Shown piece after piece: positions 1 to 6,999 of a DNA stretch of 7,761 bases. Under the pieces are notes generated by a model that did not search any database, was not told where the DNA came from, and saw only the letters and a list, made by a program, of their open reading frames with translations. The translations under genes and the position numbers were made by a program. Each line of letters opens with the position of its first letter. The stretch's first letter is position 1. The DNA comes from Bacteroidota bacterium (GTDB lineage: Bacteria; Bacteroidota; Bacteroidia; AKYH767-A; OLB10), in the NCBI GenBank assembly GCA_016717325.1, contig JADKFV010000048.1:1-7761 (forward strand), in the 5' to 3' direction.

Positions 1-334
1 TTCATTCACAATGCAACATTAAACATTTTTCTTCCGATATAACAATAGAAAATTCGCATTGGAAAAAAGCAGCACAGAAAATAATTTTGTTATTGAAATT
101 TTTTTTCGGCAGTGTACTTTTAGTTGATTGCAAAAAGAAAAATCGAAAAACAATTCTTCTTTGCTTATGTTTCGATGGTTAAAGTTTATAGAAATTGCAG
201 GCGATTAAAAATTCTCATGCTTTTCGGTTTTATCATAATTCTGTATCATTGTGCGCCAATGGCAAAATCGCAGTAGGCAAAAAAAATCAAATCAAAAATT
301 TATCGAAACAAAAAAAATATTAATGTTTTAAATT
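1..334. other. Gene-free katG upstream region
   Basis: This A/T-rich stretch leads into katG and holds no convincing full-length gene. A weak match to the Bacteroidota promoter pattern (TTG, about 19 nt, then TAnnTTT) is seen as TTG at 93-95 and TACTTTTA at 115-122; a second -7-like string, TATGTTTC, lies at 166-173 without a matching upstream box. Neither is strong. TATCATAATT near 231-240 resembles half of a PerR-type operator, but no second arm is visible, so peroxide control cannot be claimed. One short reading frame (175-276) is listed separately. An in-frame stop (TAA, 329-331) just before the katG ATG fixes that start. Confidence 0.5.
175..276 (+). CDS. Possible 33-aa membrane or lipoprotein-like peptide
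   Basis: An ATG-started frame of 33 codons encodes a short peptide with a basic N-terminus (K, R, RR, K within the first 12 residues), a hydrophobic run of about a dozen residues (LMLFGFIIILY), then Cys and a short polar tail ending SQ. The layout resembles a bare signal peptide or lipoprotein signal, with little mature protein after the Cys. It lies on the same strand as katG, ending 58 nt before the katG start. I do not recognise a family. It may be chance coding in AT-rich DNA, a remnant of a longer lipoprotein gene cut by an indel, or a small membrane peptide. Confidence 0.15.
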   Translation: MVKVYRNCRRLKILMLFGFIIILYHCAPMAKSQ

Positions 335-1615
335 ATGGATAGTAACACAAATCAAAGTAAAGAACAAAGCAAGGTGAATGGTGAGGCTAAATGCCCATTT
401 CATGGCGGTGCTGTAAAACAAAGCGCAGGTGGAGGCCCCAAAAACCTCGACTGGTGGCCCAATCTGTTGAAGCTGAACATTCTTCGTCAGCACTCATCGC
501 TTAGCAATCCGATGGGCGAAAATTTCGATTATGCCGAAGCATTTAAGAGCCTCGATTTGGCTGCATTAAAAAAAGACATTTTCGAATTGATGACGCAATC
601 GCAAGATTGGTGGCCGGCAGATTATGGACATTATGGGCCATTATTTATCAGAATGGCATGGCACTCGGCCGGCACCTACCGTATATCGGATGGTCGTGGT
701 GGCGGTGGTTCGGGCACACAGCGCTTTGCTCCGCTCAACAGCTGGCCCGACAATGCGAACCTCGATAAGGCCCGTTTATTATTGTGGCCAATAAAACAAA
801 AATATGGCAACAAGATTTCGTGGGCCGATTTGATGATACTTGCTGGTAATTGCGCATTGGAGTCGATGGGTTTTAAAACATTTGGCTTTGCCGGTGGCCG
901 TGCCGATGTGTGGGAACCCGCAGAAGATATTTATTGGGGACCTGAAGGTGAATGGCTTGGCGACAAGCGCTATACCGGTGACCGGGAATTGGAAAATCCA
1001 CTTGGTGCCGTGCAGATGGGTTTGATATATGTGAATCCACAAGGCCCCAATGGTAACCCCGATCCTATTGCAGCAGCACGCGACATTCGCGAAACTTTTG
1101 GCCGCATGGCCATGAATGACGAAGAAACTGTTGCGCTAATTGCCGGAGGTCACACCTTTGGTAAGTCGCATGGCGCTGCCGACCCGGGTAAGTACGTTGG
1201 TGTAGAACCTGCCGCAGCAGCTATGGAAGAACAAGGCCTTGGATGGAAAAACACACTCGGTACAGGCAGTGGTGTAAATACAATTACCAGCGGCCTCGAA
1301 GGTGCATGGACTACATCGCCCACAAAATGGAGCAACAACTATTTCGAAAATTTATTTGGTTACGAATGGGAACTTACCAAGAGCCCTGCAGGTGCGCATC
1401 AATGGAAGCCTAAGGGCGATGCAGGTGCAGGCACAGTACCCGATGCACACGACACCAACATGCGTCACGCACCTATGATGCTCACAACCGATCTCTCTTT
1501 GCGAATGGTACAAACTTACACACCGCGATATGGGACCCATTGCGCGTTACCTTGGCCCGGAGGTGGCAAAGGAAGAATTGATTTGGCAAGATCCTATTCC
1601 GGCAGTGAATCATAA
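335..1615 (+). CDS. katG: Catalase-peroxidase KatG, N-terminal heme domain (5' fragment of broken katG)
   Basis: KatG is a heme enzyme that dismutates hydrogen peroxide and has peroxidase activity. This frame holds the catalytic N-terminal domain. Visible active-site residues are distal Arg106, Trp109 and His110 in RMAWHSAGTYR; Tyr232 and Met258, which with Trp109 form the Met-Tyr-Trp adduct; proximal His273 in GGHTFGK; proximal Trp325; and Asp386 in TTDLSLRM. No signal peptide is seen. The start is the first ATG after an in-frame stop at 329-331. Homology ends at Met391 (1505-1507); the remaining 35 residues to 1615 are out-of-frame reading. About 25 residues normally following LRM (a DPIYE...-type segment) are missing, and the family sequence resumes one frame over at Trp (1506-1508). 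With the 3' fragment it forms one gene ending near 2495, about 745 residues if repaired. As written, the protein would stop mid-enzyme and probably be inactive. Confidence 0.93.
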   Translation: MDSNTNQSKEQSKVNGEAKCPFHGGAVKQSAGGGPKNLDWWPNLLKLNILRQHSSLSNPMGENFDYAEAFKSLDLAALKKDIFELMTQSQDWWPADYGHYGPLFIRMAWHSAGTYRISDGRGGGGSGTQRFAPLNSWPDNANLDKARLLLWPIKQKYGNKISWADLMILAGNCALESMGFKTFGFAGGRADVWEPAEDIYWGPEGEWLGDKRYTGDRELENPLGAVQMGLIYVNPQGPNGNPDPIAAARDIRETFGRMAMNDEETVALIAGGHTFGKSHGAADPGKYVGVEPAAAAMEEQGLGWKNTLGTGSGVNTITSGLEGAWTTSPTKWSNNYFENLFGYEWELTKSPAGAHQWKPKGDAGAGTVPDAHDTNMRHAPMMLTTDLSLRMVQTYTPRYGTHCALPWPGGGKGRIDLARSYSGSES

Positions 1616-2462
1616 ATTGATTGATGGTAATGATGTGGCTGTACTTAAAACAAAAATACTTGCATCGGGACTCACAGTGTCGCAACTGGTTTCAACAGCA
1701 TGGGCATCGGCCTCTACATTTCGTGGTTCCGATAAACGTGGTGGTGCTAACGGTGCCCGTATACGTTTGTCGCCACAAAAAGACTGGGAGGTAAATAATC
1801 CTGCACAATTATCAAAAGTAATTGGCGTACTCGAAGGAATTCAAAAAGAATTCAACAGCGCTCAGTCGGGTGGAAAAATGATATCGCTTGCCGACTTGAT
1901 TGTACTTGCCGGTTGTGCCGGGGTAGAGAAAGCCGCACACAATGCAGGCGTTAAAACTACTGTACCATTTACACCGGGCCGTGCCGATACAACACAAGAG
2001 CAAACGGATGTAGAATCGTTTGCGGTGTTAGAGCCCGGTGCTGATGGATTTCGCAATTATTTCAAATCGAAACATACATCGAAGATGGAAGAAATGCTGG
2101 TGGATAAAGCACAATTATTAACGCTGACCGCGCCCGAAATGACGGCACTTGTAGGTGGTATGCGCGTGTTGAATACTAATTATAATCAATCGAAGCATGG
2201 CGTGTTTACAAACAATACAGAGGCGCTGACAAACGATTTCTTTGTTCACCTGCTTGATTTTGGTACTACATGGAAACCAACCACCGATGCACAGGATATG
2301 TTTGAAGGCCGCAACCGTGCCACAGGCGAATTGAAATGGACAGCCACCCGTGCCGATCTCATTTTTGGTTCAAACTCCGAATTGCGCGCCATTGCCGAAG
2401 TTTATGGCTGTGCCGATGCTCATGAAAAATTTGTAAACGGATTTTGTTGCAGCATGGAATAA
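1530..2462 (+). CDS. katG: Catalase-peroxidase KatG, C-terminal domain (3' fragment of broken katG)
   Basis: This frame encodes the heme-free C-terminal KatG domain, which in the family supports folding and the active-site shape of the N-terminal half. Homology begins eight codons before the nominal ATG, at Trp in 1506-1508 (WYKLTHRD), and runs through MGPIARYLGPEV, the SASTFRGSDKRGGANGAR block, MISLADLIVLAGCAGVEKAA and the GTTWKP and DLIFGSNS motifs. The Arg of HRDMGP is the mobile Arg of the family, so it lies before the nominal start. The ATG at 1530 is an ordinary internal Met, not a real start. The end is also altered: the frame closes at 2462 with GFCCSME, whereas the +1 frame from 2440 reads DFVAAWNKVMNLDRF and frame 0 then gives DLK and a stop at 2493-2495. 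An extra G at 2439-2440 and a missing A after 2485 account for this. The true gene end is therefore about 2495. Confidence 0.9.
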   Translation: MGPIARYLGPEVAKEELIWQDPIPAVNHKLIDGNDVAVLKTKILASGLTVSQLVSTAWASASTFRGSDKRGGANGARIRLSPQKDWEVNNPAQLSKVIGVLEGIQKEFNSAQSGGKMISLADLIVLAGCAGVEKAAHNAGVKTTVPFTPGRADTTQEQTDVESFAVLEPGADGFRNYFKSKHTSKMEEMLVDKAQLLTLTAPEMTALVGGMRVLNTNYNQSKHGVFTNNTEALTNDFFVHLLDFGTTWKPTTDAQDMFEGRNRATGELKWTATRADLIFGSNSELRAIAEVYGCADAHEKFVNGFCCSME

Positions 2463-2517
2463 AGTAATGAACCTCGATCGTTTCGCCTCAAGTAATTGCA
2501 AAATTATTTTTATAAAA

Positions 2518-2551
2518 AGAAAAGGTGGTCTATCAATGGCCACCTTTTTTT
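2518..2551. terminator. Rho-independent terminator, probably bidirectional
   Basis: An 11-bp hairpin pairs AAAAGGTGGTC (2520-2530) with GGCCACCTTTT (2538-2548), with one T-G wobble and a 7-nt loop TATCAAT. A T run follows on the + strand, ending katG transcription. On the - strand the same stem is followed by TTTTCTTTTT, so it could also stop read-through from the converging cytochrome/sulfite oxidase operon that ends at 2766. It starts 23 nt after the corrected katG stop at 2493-2495. Confidence 0.85.
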
Positions 2552-2641
2552 GTGGAATTACGAATTGGTCATGCTGAAGTATTTTGCTGCTGTAACAAAT
2601 AAAACAAAATAGTTTTATAAAAAGGTTAGTTAGATTGTACG

Positions 2642-2664
2642 CCTCCCCCTCCTTTTTTTTTTTT
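2642..2664 (+). repeat. Polypyrimidine tract ending in T12
   Basis: A 23-nt pure C/T run ends in twelve consecutive T (2653-2664). It lies between the convergent katG and cytochrome genes. No hairpin precedes it on either strand, so it is not a canonical terminator. It is the longest homopolymer in the window and a likely place for a length error. Confidence 0.5.
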
Positions 2665-2765
2665 ACAAGGCACGAGGTGAATAAAACTCAAATGAAAGTC
2701 GCTACATAATTTGTAAGAGAGGTAAAATTAATTTGAACCCAAATGATGCAATTAGCTCAAACTTT

Positions 2766-3098
2766 TTACTTCTTCCTTTCAGCCATTAAATATTCAACAA
2801 TAACCTTGGCAGTAGAATCAGGAATGGGAGCCCCGAAATTTTTTATCATTTTGTCTACCGTTTTTTCCCAGGTTTTATGCGGGAATGAAGGTTGCATATC
2901 CACATATTTTAGCGAATGGCAGGTTATACAATTTGCTTTGTACACTTCTTCGCCAGGTGCATTTGTAAACATCGATTCTATATCGGCCCTTGTTTTTTCC
3001 TTGTCTGTCAGTTTTTGTTTGTCACTTTTTTCTTCGGTGCACAATGCAATAAAAAGAATGTACGACAAAAGGAAAAATAGTTTTTTACAACACATCAT
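2766..3098 (-). CDS. Small monoheme cytochrome c, SorB-like electron acceptor of sulfite oxidase
   Basis: A 110-residue exported cytochrome c. Residues 1-20 form a signal sequence (KK, then a hydrophobic stretch ending IALC); Cys20 could be lipidated, although Leu at -1 is not a classic lipobox, so simple cleavage is also possible. A charged linker rich in K, E and D follows. The single heme site is CITCH (Cys57, Cys60, His61), and Met84 in the W...VDKM...GAPI segment is the likely sixth ligand, the layout of SorB-type subunits. It is the last gene of the operon, 11 nt after the sulfite oxidase-like gene. SorB subunits accept electrons from SorA-type molybdenum sulfite dehydrogenases and pass them to the respiratory chain. 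The role here is inferred from neighbour and motif layout; another small c-type carrier is possible. Confidence 0.82.
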   Translation of the reverse strand: MMCCKKLFFLLSYILFIALCTEEKSDKQKLTDKEKTRADIESMFTNAPGEEVYKANCITCHSLKYVDMQPSFPHKTWEKTVDKMIKNFGAPIPDSTAKVIVEYLMAERKK

Positions 3099-3109
3099 TG
3101 TTATGCTTT

Positions 3110-4288
3110 TTACTTTACGTTTAACTTAAGTGTTTCAATTTCGTTTCGCATATAGCCACTGCGGTTCCATTGATGTGTGGGCTGTGTCTCGCCAATGGCA
3201 TTTGTTGCTTTAACGCTAAGTGTATACGTTCCTGCAGTTGCTGGCGTCCAGTGGAATTTCCATCTGCGCCACGAATATTTTCCAATTACAGGATCGAGAT
3301 TTGCCGTTAGCCATGTTTTACCATCGGTAGTTATTTCCACTTTCACAATGCCATCACCGGCATCAAAAGCTAAACCTTCTACTACACATTTTTTATTTGC
3401 AGTCAATACTTCATCGGGCTCGGGCGACACAAATATTGAACGCACATCGAGCTTGCTGATTGGTTCTGTAACTTTTGCCAACGAGTCGGGTTGCTCATTT
3501 CCATTGCGCACACCTTTGGGAACCAGATATGCTTTCTGCATCCAGTATCCTTTAAATGTATCAGGGTAAATTTTTATTTCGTCAAGCATTCCAATCCAAT
3601 AAGTGGCATACCACCCCGGCACTACAAGCTTTAGCGGATAACCATTCAACAACGGAAGTGGTGCACCATTCATTTCGTATGCTATCATTACTTCGCCATC
3701 CATAGCATGATCAATGCGCAGCGATTTTATAAAGTCGGGCACAGATTCTAGCGGGGGTTGATCCATACCATTAAAAGCCACATCAAATGCTCCGGGTTTT
3801 ACACCGGCAGCATCAAGAATATCTTTCACCTTTACGCCTGTCCAACGGGCATTGCCCATTGCACCGTTTTTCCATTGCCCACCGGGTACACGCGGGTCGA
3901 AAAAGCTGCGCGCGTTTCCGGCACATTCTGCCAGTGCAACTATGGTGGTAGGTTTGAATTTTGTTTTTAAATCATCGAGCGAAAGCGACAACTCTTTTTT
4001 TACATGGCCCGAAATTGTCAGCCGAAATTTATTGGTATCGACCGATGCCGGCATACCCGATAAATGCCAGCGAACAAAAAAAACATCATTGGGTGTAAAG
4101 TCTTCTTTAAAATAACTTAATGGTGTTTCAATATTTGGAGGCCTGTCGGTAAGCACAATCATTTCCTTTTTTGCCTGTGCATTTGCTGTTTCTTTTTCCG
4201 CACCTTTTTCTTTATCGGAATTTGTGCCCGATTGAGAACAACCAAAAACAAGTAAGCATGCAAAAAATATTTGGAGGTAATTTCTCAT
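3110..4288 (-). CDS. SorA/SoxC-like molybdopterin sulfite oxidase family lipoprotein
   Basis: A 392-residue, apparently intact member of the sulfite oxidase family, which oxidises sulfite to sulfate with a molybdenum-pterin cofactor in the periplasm. The N-terminus is a lipoprotein signal (LVFGC, Cys17) followed by a charged low-complexity linker to about residue 42. The Moco-binding domain spans roughly 43-280, with Arg73 and His75 in FFVRWH, Cys122 in ECAGN as the likely Mo ligand, the VPGGQWKNGAMGNARWTGV block (134-152) and LVVPGWYATYW (221-231). The C-terminal dimerisation domain (about 285-392) has WRRWKFHW, the GETQP block and WNRSGYMRN. There is no twin-arginine motif, unlike most Moco enzymes. 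The ATG lies 5 nt after the TsdA-like stop, suggesting translational coupling. Known SorA and SoxC pair with a cytochrome, as here. Sulfite is the likeliest substrate; SoxC-like sulfur dehydrogenase activity cannot be excluded. Confidence 0.88.
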   Translation of the reverse strand: MRNYLQIFFACLLVFGCSQSGTNSDKEKGAEKETANAQAKKEMIVLTDRPPNIETPLSYFKEDFTPNDVFFVRWHLSGMPASVDTNKFRLTISGHVKKELSLSLDDLKTKFKPTTIVALAECAGNARSFFDPRVPGGQWKNGAMGNARWTGVKVKDILDAAGVKPGAFDVAFNGMDQPPLESVPDFIKSLRIDHAMDGEVMIAYEMNGAPLPLLNGYPLKLVVPGWYATYWIGMLDEIKIYPDTFKGYWMQKAYLVPKGVRNGNEQPDSLAKVTEPISKLDVRSIFVSPEPDEVLTANKKCVVEGLAFDAGDGIVKVEITTDGKTWLTANLDPVIGKYSWRRWKFHWTPATAGTYTLSVKATNAIGETQPTHQWNRSGYMRNEIETLKLNVK

Positions 4289-4293
4289 ACCGG

Positions 4294-5388
4294 TTAATGG
4301 GCTTTCATTGCAGAAGGCATATCGGTAAAGGGACCAAACTTATGTTGCTGTTGCGAATAACTATCAGCATAAGGGGCAAAAGGAAAGTCGTAAGGCTTTT
4401 TCGAAATGTTGATACTGTAATCCTTACTGTGATCTTTTTCGGGACGTTCGCGGCTATTGATATACGCAGCTATATCCCATGCCTGTTCATCTGTCAACAC
4501 CGAATTTTTGTAAGTTAGAGGATAAGGCATATTGTGTTTTATAAATCCGGCCAGTTTACCAACACGATATAAGGTGGCAATAGCGTTGTAACTTTTATCG
4601 CCCCACAGTGGAGGATAATAATATAAATCATCTGCAGTAGCAATGCCTCCCTGTTGCTTTGTGATGTCCTTCAATACATCTTCGGTAAATTGACCTTTTC
4701 CATCTTTGCCATGGCAACGTGCACATAGTTCATCATACGTTTTCTCGCCCTTGGCGGGGTCGGCAGCACGGTCAATAAAATGTGGCGCGTCTATTCCCCT
4801 GGAACCTTTAAGTTTCGGATCTTTATGAAAGTCTTTGCCAAGCCATGTAGTGTATGCAACCAAAGCTCGCATTTCTTTACTCGTAGTATCAATAATATCG
4901 CCATTTAAACTTCGGTAAAAGCATTCATTTATTTTTTCGGCAAGGCTAACCACCGTGCCCGAACGAGGCAAATATTTTGGGTATATGGTTGAAGCCGCAC
5001 CAAGATTGTTTCCATATGGACGTGTGCCGGCTTCCATGTGGCAGTTCTGACAGTTGAGGCCATTACCATTTGACGAAACAGAACCCTTGGCCAAAAATAC
5101 TTCGATGTATGAACAACTAAATTTAGTCCATACTTTATTAGTTTACCCTCGTCATTATTTGGTATAGTTGCTATATCGGGCGCTGTCCATAATTTTTCTT
5201 CGGTAAACATTTCGGCAATTTCGGCCAATGTAGAATCGCGTTCACTCTTACTTGCTCTATTATCCGAAGAACAATTTACTGATTCGAGCAGGAAAGCAAA
5301 AGTGAAAATACACAATAGTATTATAGTGGCAGCTGAGTGTTTTACCGTTATTTTTCCCTTGCTTGTTTAAATTATTTTTCAAATTCAT
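4294..5388 (-). CDS. TsdA-like diheme cytochrome c (frameshifted; two frames joined)
   Basis: One gene read in two frames. The N-terminal frame (5315 down to 5094) carries a hydrophobic export segment and a spacer ending HTSKYF; the second frame (5094 down to 4294) continues as AKGSVSSNGNG and two heme sites, CQNCH and CARCH. Adding one T to the T5 run at 5093-5097 joins them. TsdA-type features are NCHMEAGT after heme 1, INECFYRSLNG, whose Cys fits the His/Cys heme-1 ligand of thiosulfate dehydrogenases, PPLWG, and FIKHNMP, whose Met may ligate heme 2. From the TTG at 5315 the protein would be about 340 residues but would lack a basic n-region; no ATG is in that frame. The ATG at 5388 becomes usable if the A5 run at 5351-5355 is one base too long, giving a Lys-rich n-region and about 364 residues. 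It is the first gene of the operon. TsdA family enzymes couple two thiosulfate to tetrathionate; an electron carrier for the sulfite oxidase is an alternative. Confidence 0.8.
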
Positions 5389-5685
5389 AACTATTGATTT
5401 TACTGTTTGTCAAATAAAATAAAAATTTTCATACAAAACGAGCTTTCGGTAATCTTTTATAATGCAGGAGTGGTTGTGATGGATTAAAATAGTATCTCAA
5501 TAAATAACATTCCTGTTGAAAAAATAATATTTCAGTGCGATTTGGATTCAAGAATACTTTCAGTCGAGTTACATATTCTAAAAATATATCTTTTACAAAA
5601 ACAATCAATCGTATATGGTTATGGTTGCGGAATGATTTAAAGGAACTGAAATGACTAAATATTTAATTGTAGAAAAACAAAAAAG
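5389..5685. other. Intergenic region with the probable promoter of the cytochrome/sulfite oxidase operon
   Basis: About 300 A/T-rich bases separate the DUF2805 stop from the first gene of the - strand operon. No coding region is convincing. A minor palindrome (TGAAA/TTTCA, 5517-5534, 8-nt loop) is seen, with no U tract. The operon promoter should lie here on the - strand, but no clear Bacteroidota TTTG...TAnnTTTG pair could be placed. No strong terminator is visible after the DUF2805 gene, so some read-through into the operon is possible. Confidence 0.4.
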
Positions 5686-6060
5686 TTATCGCTTTGAAAT
5701 TTTATTTCCGGTGCTCCTTTGCCGGCTGCATTTAAAGCGATTGGTTCCGTCATCACGCAGGGCAGCATGTTTTGTTTTGTGCGCTTTCATTCGTTTGCGC
5801 CACATGCGAAAACTGGAAGGCAAAGAATTTTTACGCATAAATTCTATGACATCCTTTTCTTTCAAACCAAACTGAAATTCAATGGCTTCAAAAGGTGTGC
5901 GGTCTTCCCATGCCATTTGAATTATTCTGTCTCGGTCTTCTTCACTAAAATGGAATTTTTCAGCTTGCTTTTTTATTGCTTCTTGCTTCTCTTGCTCTGC
6001 TAAAAGACTTGCCAAAGAGCGTAATCCGCTGTACTCGCAAGTTACATTTTGTTCAGCCAT
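5686..6060 (-). CDS. DUF2805 / TIGR03643 family protein
   Basis: A 124-residue cytosolic protein with no signal or membrane segment. The family core begins near residue 38 (FSEEDRDRIIQMAWEDRTPF) and continues through FEAIEFQFGLKEKDVIEFMR, SSFRMWRKR and the basic end with RFKCSRQR and NKISKR. The conserved Trp51, Trp87, Met86 and Arg/Lys-rich tail are typical. The segment around 55-75 resembles a helix-turn-helix (EAIEFQFGLKEKDVIEFMR), so nucleic-acid binding is a reasonable guess but unproven. Residues 1-37 are an N-terminal extension, alanine/glutamate/lysine-rich and probably helical, beyond the family core of about 80-90 residues. It lies 64 nt downstream of the DUF2256 gene on the same strand and is likely the last gene of the set. 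Members often sit near photolyase/cryptochrome genes. Function unknown. Confidence 0.88.
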   Translation of the reverse strand: MAEQNVTCEYSGLRSLASLLAEQEKQEAIKKQAEKFHFSEEDRDRIIQMAWEDRTPFEAIEFQFGLKEKDVIEFMRKNSLPSSFRMWRKRMKAHKTKHAALRDDGTNRFKCSRQRSTGNKISKR

Positions 6061-6124
6061 TGGTTTCTAAATATTTTATATTATCGTAATCATTTACAAT
6101 TCGTTGATATGTTTTAAGTAATGT

Positions 6125-6262
6125 CTAATTAGTATTCCTACAGCGGTTGCTGCAATATTTTACATCGTTCCAGTTTTTCTCCCATTTTTTTCTCCATATA
6201 AAAGACTTGTTGCAGGTGATACAAATTTTGGTTGGAAGATTTTCTTTTTTAACGCCTTTCAT
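6125..6262 (-). CDS. DUF2256 small zinc-ribbon-like protein
   Basis: A 45-codon gene that is easily missed because of its size. It carries two cysteine pairs, Cys14-x2-Cys17 (CITC) and Cys37-x3-Cys41 (CSNRC), around a tryptophan-rich basic core (FIWRKKWEKNWNDVKYC). This matches DUF2256, whose members are about 40-55 residues and keep the LPxKIC, WRKKW and YCSxxC elements. The four Cys probably bind zinc (inference). The start ATG at 6262 lies 10 nt after the DUF2071 stop, and the stop is 64 nt before the DUF2805 gene, so it is probably cotranscribed with both. DUF2256 genes often occur with photolyase/cryptochrome and TIGR03643 genes; no function has been established that I know of. The frame is intact. 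Confidence 0.87.
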   Translation of the reverse strand: MKGVKKENLPTKICITCNKSFIWRKKWEKNWNDVKYCSNRCRNTN

Positions 6263-6272
6263 ACTTATCGTT

Positions 6273-6985
6273 TTAAAAACCAATACGTTTCCATTCTACA
6301 CTAATATCCGAACCTTCTGCAAGCATTATGGAATGCGGCTTGGTGCTGTTTAATACCTCGAAATCTTTACCATAAAAAGCAGCAAAATCGCAATCAATAT
6401 GTGAATCATGAATAGCGTTAATTTCCCAACTGGGATGATTTATTTTATATTCAATACTGTGTTGGCTATTTACTTTTGTATAACCGAAGTAGTGCTCAAA
6501 AATAAAGTCTTCCATACTACCGGCTACCATTTTTGCTTCACAACAGAGGCAACAACTTTAATGCTGTTCCATTTAGATTGTACTTTCCACTGATATTCAA
6601 TTTCCTTTTTATCATTGACAAAATTCCATTTGTGTTTGGTGGGTATAGCGATGTAATGTTCCTTATAAAGTTTGTTGGCCACCCATGCCACTATTTTATT
6701 GGGCACCGTTTCATTGATAAAAACTACACCACGCCTTAATTCATTTCCCACTTTTCTAACTACATAAAAACGAAGATTTACTTCTTCAAAAGTTCCCATA
6801 GAAGGAATTGGGAAATTAAAAATAGAACTATCTTTAAATAAAAAGCCTACCAAACTTACATACGTCTTTCCATTAAAGTAATCGAGCTCAACTCCTTTAG
6901 GTAAATACGAAAATAAAATTGAAGGGTCAATTTCATAATTAGCCATAATTAAATTTTGCCACTTTGCGTGTAAAAAAGTATTCAT
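6273..6985 (-). CDS. DUF2071 (YqjF-like) family protein, frameshifted
   Basis: Two overlapping frames form one DUF2071 gene. The first (6985 down to 6524, 153 codons) carries the N-terminal family blocks: WQNLIMANYEIDPSIL, LPKGVELD, GKTYVSLVGFLF, FEEVNLRFYV and RRGVVFINE. It stops just after KQKW. The second (6530 down to 6273, 85 codons) has the C-terminal blocks EDFIFEHYFGYTK, HPSWEI, DCDFAAFYG and a final LAEGS motif. Adding one A to the A5 run at 6530-6534 gives KQKMVAGSMEDF and an uninterrupted protein of about 237 residues, the usual family length. No signal or membrane segment is seen. It starts 14 nt after the flavin reductase stop and ends 10 nt before the DUF2256 start, so all are likely one operon. 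Biochemical function is not known. Confidence 0.85.
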
Positions 6986-6999
6986 ACTAAATGTATTGA

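Noticed and set aside
231..240. TATCATAATT as a PerR operator upstream of katG
   Set aside because: Only one half-site; no dyad partner found.
2743..3129. 128-codon + strand frame opposite the monoheme cytochrome
   Set aside because: Antisense shadow; the - strand frame has the CXXCH site, an export signal and operon context.
4171..4518. 115-codon + strand frame across the TsdA-like/sulfite oxidase junction
   Set aside because: Spans two genes antisense and has no family features.
5385..5413. TTGACA on the - strand (5413-5408) with a 17-nt spacer, resembling a sigma-70 -35 box
   Set aside because: The hexamer at the right distance (TTATGA) is a poor -10 match, it overlaps the likely ATG, and Bacteroidota promoters use a different consensus.
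5678..5700. AAAG-CGATAA-CTTTTTT as a terminator after the DUF2805 gene
   Set aside because: Only a 4-bp A/T-rich stem overlapping the stop codon; too weak to call.
6147..6353. 68-codon + strand hydrophobic frame
   Set aside because: Antisense to the DUF2256 gene and the end of the DUF2071 gene, both with clear family motifs.
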